Of a stretch of DNA of 64,000 bases, positions 1 through 10,780 are shown piece after piece. Each line of letters begins with the position of its first letter. Position 1 is the first letter of the stretch. The notes beneath the pieces are model-generated. The model was given only the letters and a program-made list of their open reading frames with translations, did no database searches and had not been told where the DNA came from. This stretch comes from Micromonospora tarapacensis. GTDB taxonomy: Bacteria > Actinomycetota > Actinomycetes > Mycobacteriales > Micromonosporaceae. The position numbers and the translations under genes are program-made. The stretch is from positions 62,001 through 126,000 of the forward strand of contig NZ_JAHCDI010000001.1 of the NCBI RefSeq assembly GCF_019697375.1, in the 5' to 3' direction.

Positions 1-903
1 GGAGACGTCGGAGCCGGCCGGCGGCGCGGTGGTGGCCGGCTCCGGCAGGCCGATCGGGATCAGGTACTCCCGTGGCCCGCGGACCCGTAGGAAGTAGATG
101 AGCGCGCCGACGAACACCACCGCCGCGGTCCACACGTTGAGCCGTACGCCGAGGATCGTGTTCGCCTCGTCGGTGCGCATCATCTCGATCCAGAACCGGC
201 CGGCGGTGTAGCCCATCACGTAGAGGGCGAAGGCGCGGCCACGGCCGAGCCGCAGCCTGCGGTCGAGGAAGTACACCAGCGCGGCGACGCCGACGTTCCA
301 CAGCAGCTCGTAGGCGAAGGTCGGGTGGTAGAGCCCCTCCTCCAGGATCGGCTGGCCGGCCTCGTCGCGCAGCGCCTGCCCGCCGTCCATCCGATGGATC
401 TCCAGGCCCCAGGGCAGGTCGGTCCGGCCGCCGTAGAGTTCGTTGTTGAACCAGTTGCCCAGCCGGCCGATCGCCTGGGCCAGTGGCAGGCCCGGTGCCA
501 GCGCGTCGGCCACCACCGTGAGCGGGATGCCCAGTTGCCGGGCGGCGAGCCAGGCGCCGACCGCGCCACCGGCGACCGCACCCCAGATACCCAGCCCGCC
601 CTGGTGGATGAAGAAGATCTTGAACCAGTCACCACCGGTGCCGAAGTAGGCCTCCGGCGAGGTGATCACGTGGTAGATCCGGGCGCCGATGATGCCGGCC
701 GGCACCGCGTAGACGGCGATGTCGAGCACCGCGCCGGGGGCGACCCCGCGCCGGCGCAGCCGACGTTCGGTGACCCAGCAGGCCACCACGATGCCGGCCA
801 TGATGCACAGCGCGTACGCCCGGATGGGGAATGGGCCGAGCTGCCACACGGCGCTGCTCGGGCTGGGGATGGCGGCCAGGGACGTCGGCGAGGCGAGACT
901 CAC
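1..903 (-). CDS. lgt: Prolipoprotein diacylglyceryl transferase, 3' end cut by window
   Basis: Integral membrane enzyme that moves diacylglycerol from phosphatidylglycerol to the lipobox cysteine of prolipoproteins, the step before LspA (also in this window). The visible 301 codons start MSLASPTSLAAIPSP and contain several hydrophobic segments. Family motifs are seen: HQGGLGIWGAVAGG, and the Lgt signature region GRLGNWFNNELYG followed by HPTFAYELLWN. The frame is open to base 1, so the C-terminus lies outside the window. The GTG start at 901-903 lies 8 bases after a TAGCGT box and has no Shine-Dalgarno, suggesting a leaderless mRNA. It lies 59 bases downstream of trpA on the same strand, the usual actinobacterial order. 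Confidence 0.93.
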   Translation of the reverse strand, partial: MSLASPTSLAAIPSPSSAVWQLGPFPIRAYALCIMAGIVVACWVTERRLRRRGVAPGAVLDIAVYAVPAGIIGARIYHVITSPEAYFGTGGDWFKIFFIHQGGLGIWGAVAGGAVGAWLAARQLGIPLTVVADALAPGLPLAQAIGRLGNWFNNELYGGRTDLPWGLEIHRMDGGQALRDEAGQPILEEGLYHPTFAYELLWNVGVAALVYFLDRRLRLGRGRAFALYVMGYTAGRFWIEMMRTDEANTILGVRLNVWTAAVVFVGALIYFLRVRGPREYLIPIGLPEPATTAPPAGSDVS

Positions 904-911
904 GGGTGCAC

Positions 912-917
912 ACGCTA
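912..917 (-). promoter_or_regulatory. -10 box TAGCGT of lgt (leaderless)
   Basis: On the minus strand TAGCGT is followed by 8 bases and the lgt GTG. This matches the TANNNT-N6-8-start layout of actinobacterial leaderless promoters. No clear -35 was identified. Confidence 0.45.
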
Positions 918-962
918 CCGCTGCGGGCCCCCGTGGCGTCACCCCGGTCGTCCCGGACCGGG

Positions 963-1766
963 TCAGCGGTCGGGCTGGCGCACACCTTCGGCAAGTTCCG
1001 CGCTGAGCGTGCGCAGGGCGGCCAGGCCGGCCGCCTCGTCGGGCGCGTCGACCAGGCAGCGGATCAGGGCGCTGCCGACGATCACCGCGTCGGCGTACCC
1101 GGCGACCGTGGCGGCCTGCGCCCCGGTGCCCACGCCCAGCCCGACCCCGACCGGCAGGTCGGTGACCTGGCGGACCCGGGACACCAGCAGCGGCGCCGCC
1201 TGCGAGGTCTGCGAGCGGGCACCGGTCACCCCCATGATCGCGGTGGCGTAGACGAAGCCCCGGCAGTGCCCGACTGTCATCGTCAACCGCTCGTCGGTGG
1301 AGGACGGCGCGACCAGGAACGTGCGGTCCAGCCCGTACGCGTCCGAGGCGGCCAGCCACTCCCCGGCCTCCTCGGGGATCAGGTCGGGGGTGATCAGCCC
1401 GGTGCCGCCGGCCGCGGCGAGATCCCGGGCGAACGCGTCGACCCCGTACCGCTCGATCGGGTTCCAGTAGGTCATCGTCACCACCGGCACGCCGGTGCCC
1501 GCCACCGCCTCGACGATGCGCAACGTGTCCCGGGTGCGTACGCCGCCGGCCAGGGCGATGTCGCTGGCCCGCTGGATCACCGGACCGTCCATCACCGGGT
1601 CGGAGTACGGAATCTCCACCTCGATCACGTCGACACCGGCGGACACCATCGCGGTCATCGCGGCGATGCTGCCCTCGACGGTGGGGAAGCCGGCCGGCAT
1701 GCAACCGACCAGCAGCGCCCGGCCGTCGGCCCGGGCCTTGTCGAAGGCCACTCCGATCCGGCTCAT
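963..1766 (-). CDS. trpA: Tryptophan synthase alpha chain
   Basis: Cleaves indole-3-glycerol phosphate to indole and glyceraldehyde 3-phosphate; indole is channelled to TrpB. The 267-residue protein is the normal family length. The catalytic glutamate and aspartate lie in VEIPYSDPVMDGPVIQ (about residues 51-66), and phosphate-binding glycine-rich stretches occur near the C-terminus (VGLGVGTG, ADAVIVGSALI). The ATG at 1764-1766 has an upstream GGAG. It follows trpB by 34 bases, a gap filled by an 11-codon mini-ORF whose stop overlaps this start. It forms a trpC-trpB-trpA operon. Confidence 0.96.
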   Translation of the reverse strand: MSRIGVAFDKARADGRALLVGCMPAGFPTVEGSIAAMTAMVSAGVDVIEVEIPYSDPVMDGPVIQRASDIALAGGVRTRDTLRIVEAVAGTGVPVVTMTYWNPIERYGVDAFARDLAAAGGTGLITPDLIPEEAGEWLAASDAYGLDRTFLVAPSSTDERLTMTVGHCRGFVYATAIMGVTGARSQTSQAAPLLVSRVRQVTDLPVGVGLGVGTGAQAATVAGYADAVIVGSALIRCLVDAPDEAAGLAALRTLSAELAEGVRQPDR

Positions 1767-1798
1767 GCCGGCACTCCGCTGCGTGGACGCTCGCTCAT
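1763..1798 (-). other. Eleven-codon mini-ORF between trpB and trpA
   Basis: Reads MSERPRSGVPA and ends in ATGA, so its stop overlaps the trpA start codon. It might couple translation of trpA to trpB, or be only a by-product of an A/G-rich start-associated motif; a similar string (NERQRASDE) opens TrpB. No protein function is claimed. Confidence 0.3.
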
Positions 1799-1800
1799 GC

Positions 1801-3030
1801 CTACTCCCTGTCGAGGATGCCGAAGTACTCGCCGGCGGTGTGCACGTCCTTGTCGCCCCGGCCGGAGAGGTTGACCACGATTGTGGGCTGCCGGCCCAGC
1901 TCGGCGGCGAGCTTTCCGGCGACGGTCAGGGTGCCGGCGAGGGCGTGCGCGCTCTCGATCGCCGGAATGATCCCCTCGGTGCGGCAGAGCAGCTCGAAGG
2001 CGGCCATCGCCTCGTCGTCGGTGACCGGCTGGTAGCTGGCCCGGCCCGAGTCGTGCAGCCAGGCGTGCTCCGGGCCGACGCCCGGGTAGTCCAGGCCGGC
2101 GGAGATGGAGTGGGACTCCTGTGTCTGCCCGTCGGCGTCCTGGAGCACGTAGGTGCGGGTGCCGTGCAGCACGCCGGTGGAGCCGCCGGTGATGCTGGCC
2201 GCGTGCCGGCCGGTGGCCACCCCGTCGCCGCCCGCCTCGAAGCCGTACAGGCGCACCTGCGGGTCGTCGACGAAGGCGTGGAAGATGCCCAGCGCGTTGG
2301 AGCCCCCGCCGACACAGGCCGTCACCGCGTCCGGCAACGCGCCGGTCAGGTCGAGACACTGCGCCCGGGCCTCGTCGCCGATGCCCCGGACGAAGTCGCG
2401 GACCAGCGCCGGGAACGGGTGCGGGCCGGCGGCGGTGCCGATCAGGTAGTGGGTCTCGTCGACGTTGGCGACCCAGTCCCGCATCGCCTCGTTCATCGCG
2501 TCCTTGAGGGTGCGCGAGCCGGTCGTCACCGGTACGACCCGGGCGCCCAGCATCCGCATCCGGGCCACGTTCAGCGCCTGCCGCTCGGTGTCGACCTGGC
2601 CCATGTAGACCACACAGTCCAGGTCGAACAGGGCGGCGGCGGTGGCCGCGGCGACACCGTGCTGGCCGGCGCCGGTCTCGGCGATCACCCGCTTCTTGCC
2701 CATCCGCCTCGTCAGCAGCGCCTGGCCGAGCACGTTGCGCACCTTGTGCGCGCCGGTGTGGTTGAGGTCCTCCCGCTTGAGCAGGACCCGGGCGCCGACC
2801 TGTGCGGAGAACCGGCGGGCCTCGTAGAGCAGCGACGGCGTGCCCGCGTAGTCGCGCAGCAGATCGGCGAGTTCGGCCCGGAACGCCTCGTCGGCCATTG
2901 CCGCGCGGTGCGCCGCCTCCAACTCGTCGAGCGCCGCGACCAGCGCCTCCGGCACGAACCGGCCGCCGAACGGGCCGAAGTGACCGGCGGCGTCGGGCAG
3001 CTCGTCACTCGCTCGCTGGCGCTCGTTCAC
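1801..3030 (-). CDS. trpB: Tryptophan synthase beta chain
   Basis: PLP enzyme that condenses indole with serine to make tryptophan, acting with TrpA in an alpha2-beta2 complex. The PLP lysine lies in [11 protein letters not shown] and the phosphate-binding loop is [10 protein letters not shown]. About 409 residues, usual for TrpB. The GTG at 3028-3030 ([16 protein letters not shown]) is preferred over an upstream in-frame start at 3180 because the longer version would run into trpC and because GAGAGG lies just upstream of the GTG. The spacing to trpC is 34 bases. Confidence 0.96.
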   Translation of the reverse strand: MNERQRASDELPDAAGHFGPFGGRFVPEALVAALDELEAAHRAAMADEAFRAELADLLRDYAGTPSLLYEARRFSAQVGARVLLKREDLNHTGAHKVRNVLGQALLTRRMGKKRVIAETGAGQHGVAAATAAALFDLDCVVYMGQVDTERQALNVARMRMLGARVVPVTTGSRTLKDAMNEAMRDWVANVDETHYLIGTAAGPHPFPALVRDFVRGIGDEARAQCLDLTGALPDAVTACVGGGSNALGIFHAFVDDPQVRLYGFEAGGDGVATGRHAASITGGSTGVLHGTRTYVLQDADGQTQESHSISAGLDYPGVGPEHAWLHDSGRASYQPVTDDEAMAAFELLCRTEGIIPAIESAHALAGTLTVAGKLAAELGRQPTIVVNLSGRGDKDVHTAGEYFGILDRE

Positions 3031-3064
3031 GGCTGGTCCTCTCGCTGGGCGATACCGGCGCGAA

Positions 3065-3928
3065 TCAGCGCGCCGGGCGGGGGGTGGCGGGGTGGTTGCC
3101 GGCGTTGACCAACTCGGCCACCGCCTCCCGGGGGCTCTTCTGGGTGACCAGCCCCTCGCCCACGAGCACCGCGTCGGCACCGGCCGAGGCGTACCGGATC
3201 AGGTCGTGCGGGCCACGCACGCCGGATTCTGCGATCTTGACGACGTTGCTCGGCAGGCCCGGCGCGATCCGCTCGAACACGGACCGGTCGACCTCCAGGG
3301 TCCGCAGGTCGCGGGCATTGACCCCGATCACCTGCGCGCCGGCCTCCATGGCCCGGTCGGCCTCTTCCTCGTCGTGCACCTCGACCAGCGCGGTCATGCC
3401 CAGCGACTCGATCCGCTCCAGCAGGCCGACCAGCGCGTTCTGCTCCAGCGCGGCGACGATCAGCAGCACCAGGTCGGCGCCGTGCGCGCGGGCCTCGTGC
3501 ACCTGGTAGCTGGAGACCACGAAATCCTTGCGCAGCACCGGGATGTTCACCGCCGCCCGCACGGCGGCGAGGTCGTCCAGCGAGCCGCCGAACCAGCGCC
3601 CCTCGGTGAGCACGCTGATCGCGCGGGCCCCACCGGCGGCGTAGTCGCCGGCCAGGTCCGCCGGGTCGGCGATCTCGGCCAGCCTGCCCTTCGACGGCGA
3701 GGCGCGCTTCACCTCGGCGATGACCGCGACACCGGGCCGGCGCAGGGCCGCGTACGCGTCCAGCGGCGGTGGCGCGGCAGCCGCCAGTTCGCGGATCCGC
3801 TCCAGCGGAACCTGTTCCTGCCGCCGGGCCACGTCCTCCCGGACGCCGGCCAGGATCTCGTCGAGCACGCTGACGGGCGCCGCCGTGCCGGCCTCGTCCC
3901 CCTCCGCGTGCGGATGGTCAGCAGTCAC
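3065..3928 (-). CDS. trpC: Indole-3-glycerol phosphate synthase
   Basis: Closes the indole ring in the fourth tryptophan step, converting CdRP to indole-3-glycerol phosphate. Shows [10 protein letters not shown] (catalytic Lys/substrate loop), RKDF, a central EVHDEEE stretch and IAESGV plus DAVLVGEGL phosphate-binding segments. It is a single-function TrpC with no TrpF domain attached. The GTG at 3928 is chosen because GAGGGGAG lies 7 bases upstream; an in-frame ATG at 3955, 6 bases after a TAGCAT box, is the alternative (296 residues, leaderless). First gene of trpCBA. Confidence 0.94.
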   Translation of the reverse strand: MTADHPHAEGDEAGTAAPVSVLDEILAGVREDVARRQEQVPLERIRELAAAAPPPLDAYAALRRPGVAVIAEVKRASPSKGRLAEIADPADLAGDYAAGGARAISVLTEGRWFGGSLDDLAAVRAAVNIPVLRKDFVVSSYQVHEARAHGADLVLLIVAALEQNALVGLLERIESLGMTALVEVHDEEEADRAMEAGAQVIGVNARDLRTLEVDRSVFERIAPGLPSNVVKIAESGVRGPHDLIRYASAGADAVLVGEGLVTQKSPREAVAELVNAGNHPATPRPAR

Positions 3929-3961
3929 CAACGGACTCCCCTCTCCGGGTGTCATGGGCCG

Positions 3962-3967
3962 ATGCTA
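3962..3967 (-). promoter_or_regulatory. Possible -10 box (TAGCAT) of trpCBA
   Basis: TAGCAT on the minus strand stands 6 bases before the upstream trpC ATG and 33 before the SD-led GTG. It suggests trpCBA is transcribed separately from the hisI-trpE unit. No leader peptide rich in tryptophan codons was found here. Confidence 0.35.
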
Positions 3968-4309
3968 GGTGGCCCCACCTGGCGCCGACCGGCGGGGGTA
4001 TGGCGCTCCTCACGAAATGGGCTGCGGCATAATGGCCGACTTGCGCGCACGTGGCGTGACTCCGAGTAACCGTTCGATCGACGCTTGACTATGGGTAGGG
4101 CTCGCGGCGGCCACCACCGGCCGATCGACACCGAGACTCGTCGATGCTGTGACCAAGCTCAAGGACGAAGGTCTCGTTGCCTGCTCAGGTCCGCTGCCGC
4201 AGAGTTGACGGTGCAGTCATCACCGCGAAACGTGAACCGAGCAGCATCGTCCTCGGGCAAACTCGATGACGCGCCCGCCTCGTCACGACGATCTCTCCCC
4301 GGGGTGATC
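3968..4309. other. Intergenic region between trpC and the small plus-strand gene
   Basis: About 340 bases of lower coding quality. One plus-strand stretch near 4142-4207 reads VDAVTKLKDEGLVA before a stop and may be a gene remnant, but it has no start and no family could be assigned. A TTGACT at 4085 could be a -35 for the plus strand. No repeats or terminators were noted. Confidence 0.3.
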
Positions 4310-4561
4310 ATGAGTTCTTCCGCGCCGCACCCGACCATCGGAATCACCACCATCTCGCGCACCGTCGCGTCGCTCGCCGTCGGTGTCGTCCACACGCTGG
4401 AGCGGGCCCTGGTCGGGCCGGCCCGGGTACGGACCGCGCGGGGCAACGCCTGGGAGGCCGTCTGTGCCGACCGGGCCCGCGCCGACCAGCGGGCCGAGCT
4501 GGACCGGCTGGTCGCGCGGCTCACCGCCGCACGAAGCCGCGACCGGCTGCCGGTCAGCTGA
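4310..4561 (+). CDS. Small hypothetical protein, trp region
   Basis: An 83-residue protein starting MSSSAPHPTIGITTISRT. It has a short hydrophobic/amphipathic stretch (VASLAVGVVHTLERALVG) and an Arg/Ala/Asp-rich helical C-terminus (DRARADQRAELDRLVARL). Codon third positions are strongly G/C, as in real genes here. The last 8 bases overlap the 3' end of the convergent membrane-protein gene. I do not recognise the family; function unknown. Confidence 0.6.
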   Translation: MSSSAPHPTIGITTISRTVASLAVGVVHTLERALVGPARVRTARGNAWEAVCADRARADQRAELDRLVARLTAARSRDRLPVS

Positions 4562-5152
4562 CCTTCGGGTCCTCATCCCGCTCGGTCGGGTCCTCGCCCC
4601 GGTCGAGCGCGTCCCACGCCTGCGCCGTGGCGGCCCCGGCGATCGGGCCGGACGGCCGTTCCCGCGGCACCGACCCGCGCTCGTACCGGGCGCCCATCGC
4701 CGGCCAGCGCTGACCGCGCGCCGCGGTGAGCAGCCCGCCGGTCGTCACCAGCAGCCCGCCCAGCAGGCAGAGCGCCGGCCAGTGCCGGCTGGCCTCGCCG
4801 GCCACGTCGACCACCAGCCCGTACCCACCACCGGTCCCCACCGCCAGGCCGAGCAGCGCCAGCAATCCGCCGAGCACCCGGCGCGGCCCGCCCCGGGTGG
4901 CCAGCACCGCGCCCCCGCCGGCCAGCCCGACCAGGGCCAGCGCCGGCAGCCAGGGCAGCAGGGCCGCCCCGGTCCGCACCTGGCGTACCGGCGGCAGCGG
5001 CGCCGGCCGGGCGGCCACCTCGACCGCCCAGGTGCGGGTCGCCGCCCAGAGCGCCAGCCCCGCGCCGGCCAGGCAGAGCAGCACGGCGTACGCCGCTTCC
5101 CGCCGCCCCGCCCCGGGCCGCGCGCCACCGGCCTCCGGCCGGGCCGACCGGC

Positions 5153-5156
<4 letters not shown>
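4554..5156 (-). CDS. Trp-region conserved membrane protein (TIGR02234 type)
   Basis: A 200-residue protein with about four hydrophobic segments (LLCLAGAGLALWAAT, LLPWLPALALVGLAGGGAVLA, VLGGLLALLGLAVGTGGG, LCLLGGLLVTTGGLLTA) and a charged C-terminal tail. Size, topology and position directly after trpE fit the actinobacterial trp-operon-associated membrane protein family, whose function is unknown. Its ATG overlaps the trpE stop (ATGA), implying coupled translation. The family assignment is by context and pattern, not by search. Confidence 0.8.
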
Positions 5157-6706
<1,550 letters not shown>

Positions 6707-6719
6707 GCCCACCCGCCGC

Positions 6720-8015
6720 TCATGAGGGGACCTCGCCGGTGACGGGGAGTTCGGTGAAGAAGCAGGTGCGCTGCCCGGTGTGGCAGGCGGCGCCGACCTG
6801 GTCCACGTTGACCAGCACCGCGTCGCCGTCGCAGTCGAGCGCCACCGAGCGGACGTACTGGTGGTGGCCGGAGGTCGCGCCCTTGACCCAGTACTCGCGC
6901 CGGCTGCGCGACCAGTAGGTGGCCCGGCCGGTGGTCAGCGTGCGGTGCAGCGCCTCGTCGTCCATCCAGGCCACCATCAGCACCTCTCCGCTGTCGTGCT
7001 GGCGGACCACGGCGGCCACCAGGCCGTCGGGGCCGCGCCGCAGCCGGGCGGCGATCGCCGGGTCGAGCCGCGACGGCCGGTCCGGGCCGCCCGGCGGCTC
7101 CGGCTGATCGGGGTGGACGCCGGTCACCGGCGCGTCAGGTACGGGCACAGTGAGCCATTGTCCCGTACGCGGCGCGGGCACCTGAGCGGGCTCCCGGCCG
7201 GGCGGCGGCGCGCCACCGGCGGGCCGGCCCAGCTGGGCCACGTAGCGGTCCAGGCGCCCGTCGAGCAGGGCGTCGGCGAGATCCGGGCCGGCCACGGCGG
7301 CCACCTCGGCGAGGTACGGGCGGATCAGCGGCAGGGTACCGGCCACCAGGCGGGCCGCCGCCGCCCACAGCTGGCCGGTCGAGCCGGGCCACAGCCCCAG
7401 GCAGCGCAGCATGTCCTCCCGGTAGCCGGCGGGCGCCACCGGCAGGTCGAGCGCGGCGGCGAAGGCCGATCGGCGGGAGACCACCCGTACCGACGGGTTG
7501 GCCAGCCGCAGCACCGACGGGCAGAGCCGAGCCAGGTCGGCGGCGGCCAACCGGGCACCGAGCGGGTCGTCGGCGTCCCGGGCCGAGGCCACCTTGCCGA
7601 GGGTCGCGATCAACTCCTCCAGCCGCGGCTCGTCGGCCGGCTGGCACAGCACCGGAAGGTCGATGCGGTCACGCCAGTGGGGGTCGGCCCAGAGCAGCCG
7701 GGCGGGGGCCGTCACGGGCAGGCCGAAGGCCCAGTCGGCCGGCTCGCCGAGCCGGGTCACCCAGGACCGGACGTCCCGGGCCGCCACCGAGACATGGGTC
7801 AACCGGCCGGAGTGCTCCGCGAAGTACGCCCGACGGGCCGCGTAGGGTGCGCCACCGACGAGTACGTCGACGTCGACGTCGCTGTGGGCGGTGGCGGCCC
7901 GGCGGGCGTGGCTGCCGCGCAACAGGATGCCCAGCACGGGCCGATCGGCGGTCGCCCGCAGCCGCGCGGCCCAGTCGTCGAAAAACCCACTGTCCGGTGA
8001 CGGAGCGTGATCCAC
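6720..8015 (-). CDS. hisI: Nucleotidyltransferase domain fused in frame to HisI (phosphoribosyl-AMP cyclohydrolase)
   Basis: One uninterrupted 431-residue frame. Residues about 1-110 carry a nucleotidyltransferase fold signature, GS followed by 10 residues and DVD ([18 protein letters not shown]), and residues to about 275 resemble the helical part of such enzymes. A Pro/Gly-rich linker follows. Residues about 325-431 are a complete HisI, which opens the purine ring of phosphoribosyl-[29 protein letters not shown], the zinc/Mg-binding region [13 protein letters not shown] and [12 protein letters not shown]. An internal GTG at 7148 (142-residue HisI) follows a GACAAT box, so HisI may also be made separately. 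The outer start is GTG at 8015 after a CACGAT box. Confidence 0.82.
   Translation of the reverse strand: MDHAPSPDSGFFDDWAARLRATADRPVLGILLRGSHARRAATAHSDVDVDVLVGGAPYAARRAYFAEHSGRLTHVSVAARDVRSWVTRLGEPADWAFGLPVTAPARLLWADPHWRDRIDLPVLCQPADEPRLEELIATLGKVASARDADDPLGARLAAADLARLCPSVLRLANPSVRVVSRRSAFAAALDLPVAPAGYREDMLRCLGLWPGSTGQLWAAAARLVAGTLPLIRPYLAEVAAVAGPDLADALLDGRLDRYVAQLGRPAGGAPPPGREPAQVPAPRTGQWLTVPVPDAPVTGVHPDQPEPPGGPDRPSRLDPAIAARLRRGPDGLVAAVVRQHDSGEVLMVAWMDDEALHRTLTTGRATYWSRSRREYWVKGATSGHHQYVRSVALDCDGDAVLVNVDQVGAACHTGQRTCFFTELPVTGEVPS
7157..7162 (-). promoter_or_regulatory. Internal -10-like box (GACAAT) before the HisI domain
   Basis: GACAAT lies 8 bases upstream of the in-frame GTG at 7146-7148. 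The surrounding string CGTACGG-n-AC-r-ATGGC also occurs at the start of the nucleotidyltransferase (near 8018-8033), so both look like leaderless start signals. Confidence 0.35.
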
Positions 8016-8021
8016 CGCGCC

Positions 8022-8027
8022 ATCGTG
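8022..8027 (-). promoter_or_regulatory. -10-like box (CACGAT) before the nucleotidyltransferase start
   Basis: CACGAT stands 6 bases before the GTG at 8013-8015 on the minus strand, without a Shine-Dalgarno. Likely a leaderless start; the match to TANNNT is imperfect. Confidence 0.3.
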
Positions 8028-8145
8028 CCGTACGCCCGATCAGGGCGCAATGACCGATGACGGACCCGCTGTCCGATCCGGAGGTTACTGCCCGTGGTAT
8101 GGCCTTACCGCCCCACCGGCCGGTTCACTCCGTTTGACGCTGGTA

Positions 8146-8538
8146 TCAGGCGAACTCGCCCAGCTCCGCCCGGCGATAGTGGTCGATCTTGACGTCGAGC
8201 ACCTTGAGGTCCTCCGTCAACTCGTCCATCCGCCGCAGCACCCGTACGCGGTGCTCCTCGAAGAGGGCCCCCCGGGCACCGAGCGTGCCGTCACCCTGCC
8301 GCGCCAGCTCGACGTAGCGACGCATGTCCCGCACCGGCATCCCGGTCCGGCGCAGCCGGGTGAGCAGCAGCAGCCAGTCGACGTCCTGCCGAGTGTAGCG
8401 ACGCCGGCCGGCCGAGTCGCGGCCCACCGGCGCGACCAGCCCCTCCTGCTCGTACCAGCGCAACGTGTAGGTGCTCAGGCCCACCCGGTGAGCCGCCTCG
8501 CCGACGGTGAAGGTGCCCTCCCGCGTACCGATGTCCAT
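8146..8538 (-). CDS. MerR family transcriptional regulator
   Basis: A 130-residue regulator. The N-terminal winged helix-turn-helix reads TFTVGEAAHRVGLSTYTLRWYEQEGLVAP, followed by RRRYTRQDVDWLLLLTRLRRTGMPVRDMRRYVEL and a C-terminal coiled coil (HRVRVLRRMDELTEDLKVLDVKIDHY). It lacks the cysteines of metal-sensing MerR proteins, so the effector is probably an organic compound or redox cue. ATG at 8538 gives the standard length; an in-frame ATG at 8616 would add an unconserved tail. It is divergent from the ABC exporter genes and may control them. Confidence 0.88.
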   Translation of the reverse strand: MDIGTREGTFTVGEAAHRVGLSTYTLRWYEQEGLVAPVGRDSAGRRRYTRQDVDWLLLLTRLRRTGMPVRDMRRYVELARQGDGTLGARGALFEEHRVRVLRRMDELTEDLKVLDVKIDHYRRAELGEFA

Positions 8539-8610
8539 CCACCGAGGGTCCCAGCATCGCCCCTTTCCGCGCGACCCCGCGCCGTCGCCAGCCTTGCTAC
8601 GCCAGCAGGA

Positions 8611-8633
8611 TTTCAACTATCGTTGATTTCAAC
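8611..8633. promoter_or_regulatory. Palindromic operator in the merR/ABC exporter intergenic region
   Basis: Three alternating half-sites: TCAAC (8613-8617), GTTGA (8622-8626), TCAAC (8629-8633). The first pair is a palindrome with a 4-base spacer, the second (GTTGATTTCAAC) with a 2-base spacer. Lying between divergent genes, it is a good candidate binding site for the TetR regulator at 10178 or the MerR regulator. Confidence 0.5.
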
Positions 8634-8658
8634 AGCTGATGAGTTATGGAGGTGGACG

Positions 8659-9380
<722 letters not shown>

Positions 9381-9381
<1 letters not shown>

Positions 9382-10136
9382 TGAACCTACGGATCCTGAC
9401 CGCCACCGTGCTGCGCATCCTGCGGCAACTGCGCCACGACCGGCGCACCGTGGCCCTGCTGGTGCTGGTGCCCACCGTCCTGCTCACCCTGGTCTACTAC
9501 ATGTACGCCGACCAGCCCAGCCAGCCCGGCCAGCCGTCCACCTTCGACCGGATCGCGCTGATCATGCTCGGCTTCTTCCCGTTCATCATCATGTTCCTGG
9601 TCACCAGCATCGCCATGCTCCGCGAGCGGACCAGTGGCACGCTGGAACGGCTGCTCACCACCCCGCTGGCAAAGGCCGACCTGCTCTTCGGCTACGGCAT
9701 CGCCTTCGGACTGGCCGGCGCGGTGCAGGCCACCATCGCCTCCGCCGTGGCGTACTGGGTCTTCGACCTGGACACCGCCGGCAGCAGCGGGCTGGTTATC
9801 ATGATCGCCGCGCTGAACGCGGTGCTCGCCGTCGCGCTCGGACTGCTCTGTAGCGCCTTCGCCCGCACCGAGTTCCAGGCCGTCCAGTTCATGCCGGTCG
9901 TGGTCGCCCCGCAGCTGCTGCTGTGCGGGCTGTTCGTGCCGCGCGACGAGATGGCCGGCTGGTTGCAGGCGATCAGCGACGTGCTGCCGCTGTCGTACGC
10001 CGTCGAGGCCCTGCAGGAGGTCGGCACGCACGCCGACCCGACCGGCACGATGTGGCGCGACGTGGCGGTCGTCGCCGGCGCCGTGGTGCTGGCACTGGTG
10101 CTCGCCGCGGCCACCCTGCGGCGGCGCAGCGGCTGA
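9381..10136 (+). CDS. ABC-2 type exporter permease (DrrB type)
   Basis: A 251-residue membrane protein with six predicted hydrophobic segments (for example TVALLVLVPTVLLTLVYYM, IALIMLGFFPFIIMFLVTSI, LAGAVQATIASAVAYW, VLAVALGLLC, VVVAPQLLLCGLFV, VAVVAGAVVLALVLAAATL). RERTSGTLERLLTTPL and the PLSYAVEAL stretch near the C-terminus are typical ABC-2 features. It pairs with the ATPase at 8659 and is followed by a TetR regulator, a common self-regulated exporter cassette. Confidence 0.9.
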
Positions 10137-10177
10137 CGGCGGCACGCGTGCGGCGTTCGGGACGGAGCGAGGGAGGG

Positions 10178-10777
10178 ATGATGGTACGGCGGCCCGGACG
10201 GCGGCCCGGCAACCCGGGGACGCGGGAGGCGATCCTGGACGCGGCCCGGGCCGCCTTCGCGGAGCGCGGCTTCGACGCCAGCACCATCCGCGCCATCGCG
10301 ACCACCGCCGGGGTGGACCCGGCCCTGGTGCACCACTACTTCGGCAGCAAGGACCAGCTCTTCCTAGCCGCCATGCGGGCGCCGGTGGACCCCGGGGAGC
10401 TGCTGCCGAAGGTGCTCGCCGGTGACCGGGACGGTCTCGGCGAACGGCTGGTACGCATGTTCCTCACGGTCTGGGACTCGCCGGCCGGTGGCGCCGGGGT
10501 GGCTCTGCTGCGCTCGGCGGTCAGCAACGAGTGGACCGCCCGGATGCTGCGCGAGTTCCTGACCACCCAGGTGCTGCGCCGGGTCCTCGACCAGCTCGAC
10601 GCCGACCCCACGGAACTGCCGCTGCGCGGGTCGCTGGTGGCCAGCCAACTGATCGGGCTGGGCATGATGCGGCACGTGATCCTGCTGGAGCCGGTCGCCT
10701 CCGCGGCACCGGAGACCCTGGTCGCCGCGGTCGGCCCGACGGTCCAGCGCTACCTCACCGGCGAGTTGCCCGGCTGA
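10178..10777 (+). CDS. TetR family transcriptional regulator
   Basis: A 199-residue regulator. The N-terminal HTH is clear: TREAILDAARAAFAERGFDASTIRAIATTAGVDPALVHHYFGSKDQLFLAAM. The C-terminal ligand domain matches the TetR type common beside exporters (VSNEWTARMLREFL, RRVLDQL). Two adjacent ATG codons (10178 and 10181) follow GGGAGGG; either could be used. It probably represses the exporter upstream, perhaps through the TCAAC/GTTGA sites at 8611-8633. It ends 3 bases before the stop of the convergent DUF2470 gene. Confidence 0.9.
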   Translation: MMVRRPGRRPGNPGTREAILDAARAAFAERGFDASTIRAIATTAGVDPALVHHYFGSKDQLFLAAMRAPVDPGELLPKVLAGDRDGLGERLVRMFLTVWDSPAGGAGVALLRSAVSNEWTARMLREFLTTQVLRRVLDQLDADPTELPLRGSLVASQLIGLGMMRHVILLEPVASAAPETLVAAVGPTVQRYLTGELPG

Positions 10778-10780
10778 CGG

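Noticed and set aside
325..1251. Long plus-strand open frame opposite lgt and trpA
   Set aside because: It overlaps the antisense of well-recognised genes, and high GC content makes long antisense frames common. No family motifs.
3956..4100. Tryptophan leader attenuator upstream of trpC
   Set aside because: No short ORF with consecutive Trp codons was found; a single TGG occurs by chance.
4142..4207. Possible gene fragment VDAVTKLKDEGLVA
   Set aside because: Only about 22 codons, no start codon or homologue recognised; noted only as intergenic content.
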